NCBI GenBank assembly: GCA_036796215.1
Contig: DAIRDJ010000070.1
Span: 1-20,307 of the forward strand
Direction of reading: 5' to 3'
Source: SLRI01 sp036796215
GTDB lineage: Bacteria; Pseudomonadota; Alphaproteobacteria; Geminicoccales; Geminicoccaceae
Length of the DNA: 20,307 nt
Part shown: positions 1 through 7,783 of the stretch, piece by piece
Position numbering within the stretch: position 1 is the first letter of the stretch
Layout of the letters: each line of letters begins with the position of its first letter
Made by a program: the position numbers and the translations under genes
The notes under the pieces: model-generated
Told to the model about the DNA's origin: nothing
Database searches by the model: none
The model's input: the letters and a program-made list of their open reading frames with translations, nothing else

Positions 1-749
1 GGCGCGCGCGCCTGCGCACCCTCTTGCCGATCGGCCGCAACATCCTCCAGGTGGTGCTCGCGCTGACCGCCATCTTGATGGTCCTCTCAGCCTTGGGCGT
101 GCAGATCGCCCCCTTGATCGCCGGTGCCGGCGTGCTCGGGGTGGCCATCGGCTTCGGCTCGCAGACCCTGGTCAAGGACATCGTCGCCGGCATGTTCTAT
201 CTGCTCGACGACGCCTTTCGGATCGGCGAGTACATCATCGCCGGCAGCTACAAGGGCACGGTCGAGAGCTTCTCGCTGCGCTCGATCAAGCTTCGCCATC
301 ACCGCGGCCCGCTCTTCACCGTGCCGTTCGGCGCGCTCGGTGCGATCCAGAACGCCAGCCGCGACTGGGTGATCGTCAAGATGCCGCTGACCGTGCCGCA
401 CAATACCGATCTCTTGAAGGTCAAGAAGGTGATCAAGCAGGTCAGCGCCAAGCTGATGGAGGACCCCGAGATCGCCGCCGGCCTCCTCGAGCCCCTGAAG
501 TCACAGGGTGCGGACGAGATCACCGACCACGGGATCATCGTACGGCTCAAGTTCAAGGCCATTCCCGGCAAGCAGTTCACCGCAAGGCGGGCCGCCAACG
601 CCTTGATCCAAAAAGCCTTCGAGGAGAACGGCATCGCCTTCGCCTTCCCGACCGTCCGCGTCGCGAGCGACGGCGACGGCGACCACGCAGCCGCCGCCAA
701 GGCGGTGCTCGACGCCAAGGCCCAGGCCGCAACGCAGGCCGCCGAGTAG
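1..749 (+). CDS. MscS-family mechanosensitive ion channel, C-terminal part (5' end outside window)
   Basis: The reading frame is open from base 3 to the TAG at 747-749, so the gene begins upstream of the window and about 248 codons are visible. The segment rich in Gly and Ala (GAGVLGVAIGFGSQ, then LVKDIVAGMF) is the pore-lining TM3 of the MscS family, followed by the beta domain (RIGEYI...GTVESFSLRSIKL) and the mixed alpha/beta cytoplasmic cage domain. MscS channels sit in the inner membrane and open under tension to release solutes during hypo-osmotic shock. A TTG at 24 is only an internal codon, because the family signature continues upstream of it. The last 25 residues are Ala-rich and probably disordered. 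The gene converges on the K+/H+ antiporter gene 30 bases away. The family is clear; the subfamily (small MscS or larger MscK/YbdG type) cannot be judged without the N-terminus. Confidence 0.93.
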   Translation, partial: RARLRTLLPIGRNILQVVLALTAILMVLSALGVQIAPLIAGAGVLGVAIGFGSQTLVKDIVAGMFYLLDDAFRIGEYIIAGSYKGTVESFSLRSIKLRHHRGPLFTVPFGALGAIQNASRDWVIVKMPLTVPHNTDLLKVKKVIKQVSAKLMEDPEIAAGLLEPLKSQGADEITDHGIIVRLKFKAIPGKQFTARRAANALIQKAFEENGIAFAFPTVRVASDGDGDHAAAAKAVLDAKAQAATQAAE

Positions 750-751
750 CC

Positions 752-781
752 GAGCGCGAAGGCGTCGCCTGCACCGCGCTC
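752..781. terminator. Candidate bidirectional terminator hairpin between convergent genes
   Basis: The short gap between the converging channel and antiporter genes holds a nested inverted repeat. The outer arms GAGCGCG (752-758) and CGCGCTC (775-781) match perfectly, and AGGC/GCCT (760-763 and 767-770) form an inner stem. There is no T-tract on either strand. A factor-independent terminator is therefore only suggested by the position between two 3' ends and by the perfect outer stem. Confidence 0.4.
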
Positions 782-2633
782 AAGCTCCGGGAAGCCGCCG
801 CTTGGCACTGTCGACGGCATCGCGCAGGGCCGCCGCCGGCGGTCGGGCACCGAGCAGCTGGCGCAACCGCTGGAAGCTGCGGCCGAGGAACCCGGCCTGC
901 GGCTGCGCTGTTTCGTCGACTCGGTCGAGCGACAGGCCGATCTCGGTCGCCAATCCGGCATCGTCGACATTGCGGACGATGAGGTCGACGGGCCCGACCA
1001 CCAGCCGATCGCCGATCTCCAGCCGGCCGTCGAACTGGCGGCGGAGAAAGCCAGCCACCGTCTCGCCCTGCTCCTGGCTCGCGACGGTGATACCGTAGCT
1101 CCGGGCGAACGCCTCGAGCGGTGCCTCGGGGGCAATCGAGAGGGCACCGTAGAACGCCTGGTCGGCCTCGGGCAGGGTGCCGCGGCTGGCGAACAGGCGA
1201 TCGAGCAGCGGGATGAAGGTCGGGCTCGTGAAGATGTAGACATAGTCGTCGGTCCGCAGCCGGCCGGCATGGTGCAGCCGGTAGGACCGCCCCGCGCGCA
1301 CGACCAGCGACGGCCGGGCCCAGCGCGGCAGCCGATGGCCGCGGGCGACCGGGCTGCCGTCGGTGATGTGGTAGACCACGAGCTCGTGCAGGGCGGTGCC
1401 CGGCAGCTCGAGCTCGACCCGCTCGACCGGCCCGATCCGCGGCGGCACGGCCACCCCGAGCCAGCGCGCCAGAGGGCGGATCGTCCAGCCCTGCACGACG
1501 AGCGAGACCAGAACGATGATGAAGCTCGCATCGAAGAGATACTGGCCGCGCTCGAGCCCGGCGGTGATCGGCAGGATCGCGAGCAGAATGGAGACAGCAC
1601 CGCGCAAGCCGACAAAGCTCATGAAGACGATCTCGTTGCGCCTGAAGCCGAACGGCAAGAGGCAAAGACCGATGGCGAGCGGCCGCACGATGAGGGTCAG
1701 GACCAGGGCAAGGCCGACCACCGGCAGGCCGATCTCGATAAAGGTCGAGGGCGTGGCCAGAAGGCCGAGCAGGAGGAACATCACGATCTGGGCGAGCCAG
1801 GTCAGCCCCTCCTGGAACCGCTCGAGATGCGGCCGGCCGTGGATCGTCGTGTTGCCGGCAACCAGGCCCGCGACATAGACCGCGAGAAAGCCGCTGCCGC
1901 CCAAGAGCCCGGTCACGGCAAAGAGCATCAACGCCCCACCGAGGACAGCGAGCGGGTAGAGGCCGGGCTCCAAGGGTGCCAGGTCGACGGCCTTGACGAC
2001 CAACCAGCCACCCGCAGCGCCGATGACGAGACCGAGCCCCATCTGCAGCGCGAAGGCCTGGGCGACGCTCGCCCCGATCGTCCCGAGCCCGGCGCCGGCC
2101 TCGATCACCGCCAAGAGGGTAACGACCAGGAAGATCGCCATCGGGTCGTTCGAGCCCGATTCCACCTCCAGCGTCGCCTTGACCCGCTCGCGGATGGTGA
2201 TGCCGCCGACCCGCAGCAGGAAGAAGACGGCAGCGGCGTCGGTGGAGCCCACGATCGAGCCCAGGAGCAGGGCCTCGAGCCAGGGCAGGCCGAGCATGAC
2301 ATGCGCCACAACGCCCAAGAGCCCGGCGGTGAGCAGCACGCCGAACGTGGCCAGCATGACGGCCGGGGCCGCGGCCGTCCGCAGGGTCGGAAAGCGCGTC
2401 TCGAAGCCGCTGGTGAACAGGATGATGGCGAGTGCGAGGCTGCCCACGAAAAAGGTCTCGGCATGGGCATCGTAGGCGATGCCGCCGAGCCCGTCCTCGC
2501 CGGCCAGCAGGCCGATCGCGAGAAACAGCAGGAGCAGCGGCGCGCCGACGCGAAACGAGACGAGGCTGGTCAAGATGGAGAGGACGAGCAATCCCGAGCC
2601 CACGAGGATGGCGATCAGCATCGCCTCGACCAT
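780..2633 (-). CDS. K+/H+ antiporter, NhaP2/CvrA type (CPA1 family)
   Basis: A 617-residue inner-membrane cation/proton antiporter. The first roughly 390 residues form about a dozen hydrophobic helices with the CPA1 motifs TDAA (about 131-134) and SNDP (N162, D163), the likely ion-binding pair. The soluble C-terminus starts near RIGPVERVELELPG and looks like an RCK_C/TrkA-C domain followed by a CorC/HlyC-type domain, the layout of NhaP2-type potassium/proton antiporters (usually near 580-620 residues). The reading frame extends 25 codons further upstream. The ATG at 2631-2633 was chosen because the hydrophobic N-terminus begins there and a GGGAGG lies about 12 bases before it. Known family members expel K+ in exchange for H+; substrate preference here is inferred. 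The neighbours, a mechanosensitive channel and a nucleotidyl cyclase, fit an osmotic or ionic role. Confidence 0.9.
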   Translation of the reverse strand: MVEAMLIAILVGSGLLVLSILTSLVSFRVGAPLLLLFLAIGLLAGEDGLGGIAYDAHAETFFVGSLALAIILFTSGFETRFPTLRTAAAPAVMLATFGVLLTAGLLGVVAHVMLGLPWLEALLLGSIVGSTDAAAVFFLLRVGGITIRERVKATLEVESGSNDPMAIFLVVTLLAVIEAGAGLGTIGASVAQAFALQMGLGLVIGAAGGWLVVKAVDLAPLEPGLYPLAVLGGALMLFAVTGLLGGSGFLAVYVAGLVAGNTTIHGRPHLERFQEGLTWLAQIVMFLLLGLLATPSTFIEIGLPVVGLALVLTLIVRPLAIGLCLLPFGFRRNEIVFMSFVGLRGAVSILLAILPITAGLERGQYLFDASFIIVLVSLVVQGWTIRPLARWLGVAVPPRIGPVERVELELPGTALHELVVYHITDGSPVARGHRLPRWARPSLVVRAGRSYRLHHAGRLRTDDYVYIFTSPTFIPLLDRLFASRGTLPEADQAFYGALSIAPEAPLEAFARSYGITVASQEQGETVAGFLRRQFDGRLEIGDRLVVGPVDLIVRNVDDAGLATEIGLSLDRVDETAQPQAGFLGRSFQRLRQLLGARPPAAALRDAVDSAKRRLPGA

Positions 2634-2726
2634 GGTGCCGCGTGCCCTCCCGGTTGCTTTGAAACTAGAACGATGTTGCCATGCGGCCGGCGGCAGGGCA
2701 ACGCGCACCCGCCGCCACGCCCAAGC

Positions 2727-3935
2727 TCATCTGGCGAGAAGTGCCGGATCGATGGTATAGAGCTCCTGCGCCCGACCGACACCCCGGAGCGCGTAGCGAC
2801 CGAGCGACACCAGCCGCTCACGATCTGCAGTGCAGGCCTCGGCGAACGCCGCGGAGACCACCACCGGCTGCTCGAGCGAGCGGCACATCTGCTCGATCCG
2901 CGCCACCTCGTTGACAGCGGGACCGATGACCGTGAAGTCCAGCCGGGTCGAGCTGCCGATATTGCCGTAGAGCACGGTACCACGATGCAGCCCGAGATAG
3001 AAATCGGTGACCGGCAGTCCCCTCGCTTCCCGCTCGGCGCTCAAGGTGCCGACTGCCGTACGCGCCGCAAGGGCCGCAGCCAATGCCTGGGCGCAAGGGT
3101 CGAGACCGATGCCGCCACGAAAGACGGCGAGGATGCCGTCGCCCATGAATTTCAAGACGTCGCCGCCATGTGCCTCGATGGCGTTTACCAGTTGCTCCGC
3201 ATAACCGTTGAGCAGCCCCATGAGGCTCGCGGGCTCGACCGTATCGGCGAGCCGGGTAAAGCCCTTGAGGTCGCTGAACCAGAGAACGGCGTCGATCGCC
3301 TGCGCCTCGCCGCGGCGGATCTCGCCCGCAACCACCCGGGCACCGGCATCGTTGCCGAGATAGGTGCGCATCAACGTGTGGCCGGTCTCGACGCCGGCGA
3401 TCGCCTTGAAGGACAGCGCCAGGGCCGGCATGCAGGCCTCGATCAGCTCGAGCTGTGCCGGGGTGAAGCCACCGTCGCGCATCGTCGCCCAGGTGGTGAC
3501 GATGCCGAGGGCGTTGCCCCAGCCGGCGTGAGACGGCTGGGCCAGGGCGAAATAGTCGGTCGCAGCCTCGGCGCGCAGCCGATGCAGGAGCGGAAAGCGG
3601 CCGGGCTCCAGCCCGTCATCGAGACGGATGCGCAGCCGCCGGACCCCCTCCTCGATGATCTGATAGAGTGGGCTGTTGGCGTAGTCGGCCTGGCGCTCGG
3701 GCGTCGTGACGAGACCGTAGTCCTCGCGGCTCACCCCGTCGCGGCGCCAGATGATGCCCTTGGCCTCGTTCAGCGGGTGCAGCACCTCGGCCGCCAGATA
3801 GCCGCGCATCAGCTCGAGGCCGGCCGCATTAAGCCGCTCGCAGAGGCCATGGAACATGGCCTCTTCCGCAGTACCGTCGAGCCCGGCGGCGACCAGCCAG
3901 TCGAACAGCTGCTGCCGCTCTGGTGCTGCCGTCAT
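2727..3935 (-). CDS. Class III adenylate/guanylate cyclase domain protein
   Basis: A soluble 402-residue protein. Residues about 1-205 form an N-terminal sensor-like region of the kind seen in many rhizobial cyclases. Residues about 210-395 form the class III catalytic domain. Visible catalytic features are the two metal aspartates D222 (FSDLKGFT) and D266 (KFMGDG), the purine-selecting Lys262, Thr335 at the second specificity position (DFTVIG), and the transition-state pair N342 and R346 (NEVAR). The Lys/Thr pair is the bacterial CyaC-like pattern and favours ATP, hence cAMP production. No transmembrane segment is seen. AGGGGG lies 7 bases before the ATG. The gene is 47 bases behind the SorC-type regulator gene and could be read from the same transcript, but no functional link to the sugar operon is evident. 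The N-terminal signal is unknown. Confidence 0.92.
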   Translation of the reverse strand: MTAAPERQQLFDWLVAAGLDGTAEEAMFHGLCERLNAAGLELMRGYLAAEVLHPLNEAKGIIWRRDGVSREDYGLVTTPERQADYANSPLYQIIEEGVRRLRIRLDDGLEPGRFPLLHRLRAEAATDYFALAQPSHAGWGNALGIVTTWATMRDGGFTPAQLELIEACMPALALSFKAIAGVETGHTLMRTYLGNDAGARVVAGEIRRGEAQAIDAVLWFSDLKGFTRLADTVEPASLMGLLNGYAEQLVNAIEAHGGDVLKFMGDGILAVFRGGIGLDPCAQALAAALAARTAVGTLSAEREARGLPVTDFYLGLHRGTVLYGNIGSSTRLDFTVIGPAVNEVARIEQMCRSLEQPVVVSAAFAEACTADRERLVSLGRYALRGVGRAQELYTIDPALLAR

Positions 3936-3982
3936 CGCGAGGCCCCCTGGTTGCCGCAGCCTCGACCTGAGCTAGGGCCCTC

Positions 3983-4933
3983 TCAATCCTCTGCCAAGAG
4001 CTGCCGCGCACTCTCCTCGTCGGTGATGACCACGTTCATGTAGCCCGCCTTGACCACGGCCTTCATCACCGCGGCCTTGGCCGGCCCGCCCGAGGCGAGG
4101 ATCGCGTTCGGCACGTTGGCAAGGTCGTGCGGTGCGAGACCGATCACCCGATGGTTGACGGGATGATCGACCAGCCGCCCCTCCGCATCGATGAAATGCG
4201 CGAGACAGTCGCCCACCGCACCTGCCTCGATCAGCGACTCCGCTTCCTCGTCGGTCAACAGCGCCAAGTGGCGGATGGTCGATTGCGGGCTCACCGAGCC
4301 GACGCTCACCAGCGCCATGTCGACCTGCCGCGCCCGCTCGAGGACGTCGCCGATCGCCGCCTGCTCGATGAAGATGTCGCGGCTCGCCGCCGAGGAGGTG
4401 AAGGTCGGGGCCGCCAGATAGTAGCAGTCGGCCCCGAAGAGATCGGCGAAGCGCGAGGCGGTCTCATAGGTGTTGATGGCGGATGCCCGGGTCAGCCCGC
4501 CGATCAGTGAGACCACCGCGAGCCCCTCGACCGTGCGCCGCTCGATCGCCTTGAGCGAGCCGAGCATCGTCCGCCCCCAGGCCACCCCGATACTCATCCT
4601 GGCCTTGAGCCGGTCGGAGACATACTGCCCGGCCGCCATGCCGATCACCGCCGGCAGCTGGGCAGTATCCTCTGGCGTCGGCACGACCACGGCATCCTTG
4701 AGCCCGAACCTTGCGACCAGCTGCCGTTCGAGCGCCACGCAGGGGGCGAGCTTGGCGTTGATGCGGATCTGCACGATGCCCAGGTCGCGGCAGATGGCGA
4801 GCTCGCGATTGACTCTGACCCGGCTCAGCCCGACCCGCTCGGCGATGTCGCTCTGGGTCAGCCCCTCGACGTAATAGAGCCACGCAATGCGGGTGCGCAG
4901 CTGCTCGGCGGTGTCGAAGGGCACCGTCTCCAT
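3983..4933 (-). CDS. SorC/DeoR-type sugar-binding transcriptional regulator
   Basis: A 316-residue protein. The N-terminal helix-turn-helix (about 10-50: LYYVEGLTQSDIAERVGLSR) is followed by a large sugar-binding domain (about 55-312) of the SorC family, whose members sense phosphorylated sugars or polyol phosphates and control the catabolic operon they belong to; EryD of the erythritol operon is one. It is the last gene of the operon beginning with the FGGY kinase. The frame is open to 4984, but 4933 is preferred because family members start shortly before FDTAEQLRTRIAWLYY and because this start lies 13 bases after the isomerase stop, whereas 4984 would overlap it. No clear ribosome-binding site is seen, so translational coupling is likely. 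A probable role is control of its own operon through the site near 9432-9459. Repressor or activator mode cannot be told. Confidence 0.9.
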   Translation of the reverse strand: METVPFDTAEQLRTRIAWLYYVEGLTQSDIAERVGLSRVRVNRELAICRDLGIVQIRINAKLAPCVALERQLVARFGLKDAVVVPTPEDTAQLPAVIGMAAGQYVSDRLKARMSIGVAWGRTMLGSLKAIERRTVEGLAVVSLIGGLTRASAINTYETASRFADLFGADCYYLAAPTFTSSAASRDIFIEQAAIGDVLERARQVDMALVSVGSVSPQSTIRHLALLTDEEAESLIEAGAVGDCLAHFIDAEGRLVDHPVNHRVIGLAPHDLANVPNAILASGGPAKAAVMKAVVKAGYMNVVITDEESARQLLAED

Positions 4934-4946
4934 CAGGACCAGCCGC

Positions 4947-5423
4947 TCAAGCGGCCGGGCTCCGCGCTTGCCGATAGGTGGCATCGAGCGCGTCGATCTT
5001 GGCGACCTTGGCCCCCGAGCGCGCGGCCTGGAACTCGTTCTCGAGCCAGATATCGACCAGCATCAAGGCGACCGAGACCCCGGTGATCTGGGCGCCGAGC
5101 GTGATCACCTGCGCATTGTTGGAGGCGATCGCCCGTTCGGCGGTGTAGGGGTCGGCAACGCAGACGGCGCGCACGCCGGGCACCTTGTTGGCGGTGATCG
5201 CCATTCCGGCCCCGGTGCCGCAGACGAGTATCCCGCGGTCGAACTCGCGTGCCGCGATCCGCTCGGCCAAGGCCCGGCCGAGATCGGGGTAGTCGACCGG
5301 ATCGGCCGTCTTCACCCCCATATCGACCACCGTCACCTCCTCTGCCTCGAGATGCGCCTTGATCGCGTCCTTCAGCGGCAGGCCCAGGTGATCGGCGGCG
5401 ATGACGACCCGGCGCTCGGGCAT
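4947..5423 (-). CDS. rpiB: RpiB/LacA/LacB-family sugar-phosphate isomerase
   Basis: A 158-residue cytosolic isomerase of the RpiB fold, which interconverts aldose and ketose phosphates. The phosphate and substrate loop begins with D11-H12 (AADHLG), and the catalytic Cys68 lies in CGTGAGM followed by ANK. The position equivalent to E. coli RpiB His99, proposed to open the sugar ring, is Ser101 here (IASNNAQ). That suggests a substrate that does not form a ring, such as a tetrulose phosphate, as for the EryI/DerI relatives. The ATG at 5421-5423 follows the preceding gene's TGA by two bases, with AAGGA about 10 bases upstream, so the two are translated together. The C-terminal extension past residue 130 (WLENEFQAARSGAKVAKIDAL) is usual for this alphaproteobacterial subgroup. 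The family is certain; true ribose-5-phosphate activity is doubtful, so the symbol marks the family only. Confidence 0.9.
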   Translation of the reverse strand: MPERRVVIAADHLGLPLKDAIKAHLEAEEVTVVDMGVKTADPVDYPDLGRALAERIAAREFDRGILVCGTGAGMAITANKVPGVRAVCVADPYTAERAIASNNAQVITLGAQITGVSVALMLVDIWLENEFQAARSGAKVAKIDALDATYRQARSPAA

Positions 5424-5425
5424 GG

Positions 5426-6478
5426 TCACGTATCCTTCGGCTGACGATGATGAAAGGCGGCCCACGGGATGGTCAACGGCTCGTCGGCGCGGATCGCCCG
5501 GGCAATCGCCCGTGTCAAGGGTAGCTCATCCGCCACCAGCCGGCCATCCGCCAGCATCGCATCCAGCGCCGGGCCGACGGCGAGTGCCAGTTCGGCCCCT
5601 TCGACCGTATCCTCGGCCATCCGCTCGGCCTTGGCATCGGCGTAGCGCCAGCCGGCGCCGAGCAGCCGGCCCATCCGGCTGTTTCGCCCACCCTGCACCG
5701 TGACGTAGAGATCGCCCACGCCGGCGAGCCCGTGGACACTCGCCGGCCGGCCGCCCAGCGCCGCGTTGAGCCGGCCGAGCTCCAAGAGCGACTGGTTGAA
5801 GAGGGCGGCTGCCGGGTTGTGCATCCTGGCCTCGTTCACCGCAGGTTCGGCCACATCCAGCATACCGAGTGCCGCGCCGATGCCGAGCGCGAAATAGTTC
5901 TTGAAAGCGGCACAGACCTCGGTCCCGACGAGATCGAGGCTGGGCCGTGCGTGGTAATAGGGGGCCGCCACCATGCCGAGCACCCGGTCGATGAGTGCCG
6001 GGTCACGAAAGCTGACGACGACCCCGGTCTCGCGCCGAACGGCGAGTTCGCCCGCGATGCAGGGGCCGCCCACGGCGCCCGTCGGGCAGGCGAGTGCGAC
6101 CTCGACGTGATCCGGGAGGATGCCGATGCTGTACCCGTCGGCGGCGAGGCCCTTGGTCAAGAGCAGAACCGGCAGCGAACCCGGCATTACCGGCCGGAGC
6201 TGCTCGATCGCCCAGTCGACGCCCGCCGAGCTCACCCCGAAGACGACGAGATCGACACGCGCATCGAGGGCCTCGGCCAGCTCGTCGTACTGAAAGGCGC
6301 GCACCCGCTCGGGCAGGGGTGCGTTGAGCCGCGGATGCACCCGATCGCGGCGCACGCCCTCGACGAGTTCGCGGTCGAGATGGGTCCCGACCAGCCGGAC
6401 GTCGCAGCCGGCATCGGCGAGGGGCACAGAGAACGCGCTCCCCATCACCCCGGCACCGAGCACGAGAACCGTCGTCAT
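5426..6478 (-). CDS. GpsA-like NAD(P)-dependent glycerol-3-phosphate (polyol-phosphate) dehydrogenase
   Basis: A 350-residue two-domain oxidoreductase. The Rossmann motif GAGVMG is at 8-13, a conserved TKG with Lys109 follows, then the substrate motif GGPCIAGELA (137-146), the catalytic Lys193 (AFKNYFALGIG) and GLAGVGDLYVT (250-260) with Asp256. These are the hallmarks of GpsA, which interconverts dihydroxyacetone phosphate and sn-glycerol 3-phosphate. Several blocks deviate from housekeeping GpsA (GGPC for SGPS, GRNSRMG for SRNRRFG). Its place inside a catabolic operon argues for a longer polyol phosphate as substrate; this is inference. AAGG lies 5 bases before the ATG and overlaps the end of the preceding gene, from which it is separated by 9 bases. 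It may act in sequence with, or on the opposite stereoisomer from, the neighbouring glycerol-1-phosphate-dehydrogenase-like enzyme. Confidence 0.88.
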   Translation of the reverse strand: MTTVLVLGAGVMGSAFSVPLADAGCDVRLVGTHLDRELVEGVRRDRVHPRLNAPLPERVRAFQYDELAEALDARVDLVVFGVSSAGVDWAIEQLRPVMPGSLPVLLLTKGLAADGYSIGILPDHVEVALACPTGAVGGPCIAGELAVRRETGVVVSFRDPALIDRVLGMVAAPYYHARPSLDLVGTEVCAAFKNYFALGIGAALGMLDVAEPAVNEARMHNPAAALFNQSLLELGRLNAALGGRPASVHGLAGVGDLYVTVQGGRNSRMGRLLGAGWRYADAKAERMAEDTVEGAELALAVGPALDAMLADGRLVADELPLTRAIARAIRADEPLTIPWAAFHHRQPKDT

Positions 6479-6487
6479 CGCAGCCTT

Positions 6488-7783
6488 CTACCCCTCGCCC
6501 TGGGCGAAATCCTCGAGCCTGCCGGCGAGTGCCGCGAGATCGAGGAAGGTGAACCGGTCGCGGATCTCGTGCGCGTGGGCGACCGCCTGCCGGTAGAAAT
6601 CCGGATCGAGATCGAGATCGCCGGGCCGCGTGGCGGCACCAGCCGCAGCCAACGTGGCCTCGAGCCGGACCGGTGGTACCGTGAGCCGCGCCAGCACCCG
6701 GCGCCACTCGTCCCAGTTGCGCTCGAGCCGGGCATTGACGGCCGCCAGCCGCTCGCCCGAAAGTGCTTTAGTCTCGAGGGCAGCGACGCAAAGCGGCGCC
6801 TTGTCGCCATAGCGGGCCTCGAGCACTTGCCGATCGATCACCAGCGGGGCCAGCACCGGCGGTTGTGGCTCGGCCAGGAGCAGCGCCTGCAGCCGCGCCA
6901 TGGTCAAGGTCGCGACCCCCACCTGCTCGCCGTGCAGCGTGCCCGGGTGCGGCCTTGCGAACATGTCGATGAAATGGCTGATGCCGTGCTCGCCCATCGA
7001 GCCCGAGTGGCTGGTGCCGGAGACGATCACCCCGAGCCCGCCAAGGGTCAGGACACCGACCAGCGCCGCCACGGCATCGAGATCGCCCGAGACGAGCCTG
7101 GGTGCTGCGGCGAAGAGCCGAGGCTCGTCGACCAGCTGCAGGTCGAAGGGACTCTCGTAATAGGGCGTGTTCAACAGGAGATGCGAGAAGAGCCAGTCGA
7201 CCTGGGCCACGCCCCGGCAGATCGCATCCCCCAGCCCCGCCCGGATCATCCGCTTGGGTGCTGCCGCCAGGATTTCGAGGTCGTAGAAGACCCCCTGCGG
7301 CGCCTGCGCCTGGAGGCTCAGCTTGTAGTCGCCGCGGGTGATCGAGACCGTGCTCGTCACATAGCCGTTCATCGAGGGGGCCGTGGCGAAGACCGCAGAC
7401 GGCCGGCCGTCGCCATGCGCCACGTACTTGCAGAGATCGTTGAGCGTGCCGGAGCCGACGGCAACGAGGCCATCGCAGTGCCGGGTCCGCTCGCGCAGCA
7501 GATCGGCCGTCGCCTCGTCGGCATGCGGATGGTGGAGGACGACGGAGACCGAACCGGGCACGGCCGCCTCGACCCTCTGGCCCATTACCTCGTGCGTATT
7601 CTCGTCGCTGACGATCGCGAGCCGGCCCGCAAGGCCGGCCTCGCGCAAGAGCGCAGCCTCGCGGCTGGCGAGACTGCGCCCGGTCACGATCGCCCGGATC
7701 GGGCAAACGACCGCCTCGCCCGTCTCGATCAGCCGATAGCGACCGGCGACGAAATCCTGGATCAAGGCATCGCCGCTGCTCAT
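6488..7783 (-). CDS. sn-glycerol-1-phosphate dehydrogenase-like polyol-phosphate dehydrogenase (EgsA/AraM family)
   Basis: A 431-residue enzyme of the iron-containing alcohol dehydrogenase/dehydroquinate synthase superfamily. The NAD-binding motif GSGTLND spans 110-116 and is followed by TAPSMNGY. Candidate metal ligands are Asp186 (AGLGD), His266 (GEHGISH) and His284 (LHGEQ), as in AraM and archaeal G1PDH. Bacterial relatives act on sn-glycerol 1-phosphate or related polyol phosphates; the exact substrate is unknown. The classic block around the first His (RPxSGxEHH) is altered to SHSGSMGEHG, hinting at a different substrate. The ATG overlaps the TGA of the kinase gene (ATGA), so the kinase and dehydrogenase are translationally coupled. 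Length is near the family norm with a modest C-terminal extension. The frame is open far upstream, but that part lies inside the kinase gene. Confidence 0.88.
   Translation of the reverse strand: MSSGDALIQDFVAGRYRLIETGEAVVCPIRAIVTGRSLASREAALLREAGLAGRLAIVSDENTHEVMGQRVEAAVPGSVSVVLHHPHADEATADLLRERTRHCDGLVAVGSGTLNDLCKYVAHGDGRPSAVFATAPSMNGYVTSTVSITRGDYKLSLQAQAPQGVFYDLEILAAAPKRMIRAGLGDAICRGVAQVDWLFSHLLLNTPYYESPFDLQLVDEPRLFAAAPRLVSGDLDAVAALVGVLTLGGLGVIVSGTSHSGSMGEHGISHFIDMFARPHPGTLHGEQVGVATLTMARLQALLLAEPQPPVLAPLVIDRQVLEARYGDKAPLCVAALETKALSGERLAAVNARLERNWDEWRRVLARLTVPPVRLEATLAAAGAATRPGDLDLDPDFYRQAVAHAHEIRDRFTFLDLAALAGRLEDFAQGEG

Noticed and set aside
2684..2702. Inverted repeat GTTGCC/GGCAAC between the cyclase and the antiporter as a terminator
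   Set aside because: The stem is only 6 bases with a 7-base GC-rich loop and no T-tract, so it is not convincing in DNA of this composition.
1269..4043. A 924-codon open frame on the plus strand opposite the antiporter and cyclase genes
   Set aside because: It is antisense to two well-supported genes, has biased, low-complexity composition rich in Asp, Gln, Glu, Arg and Gly, shows no domain, and arises from high GC at third positions on the other strand.
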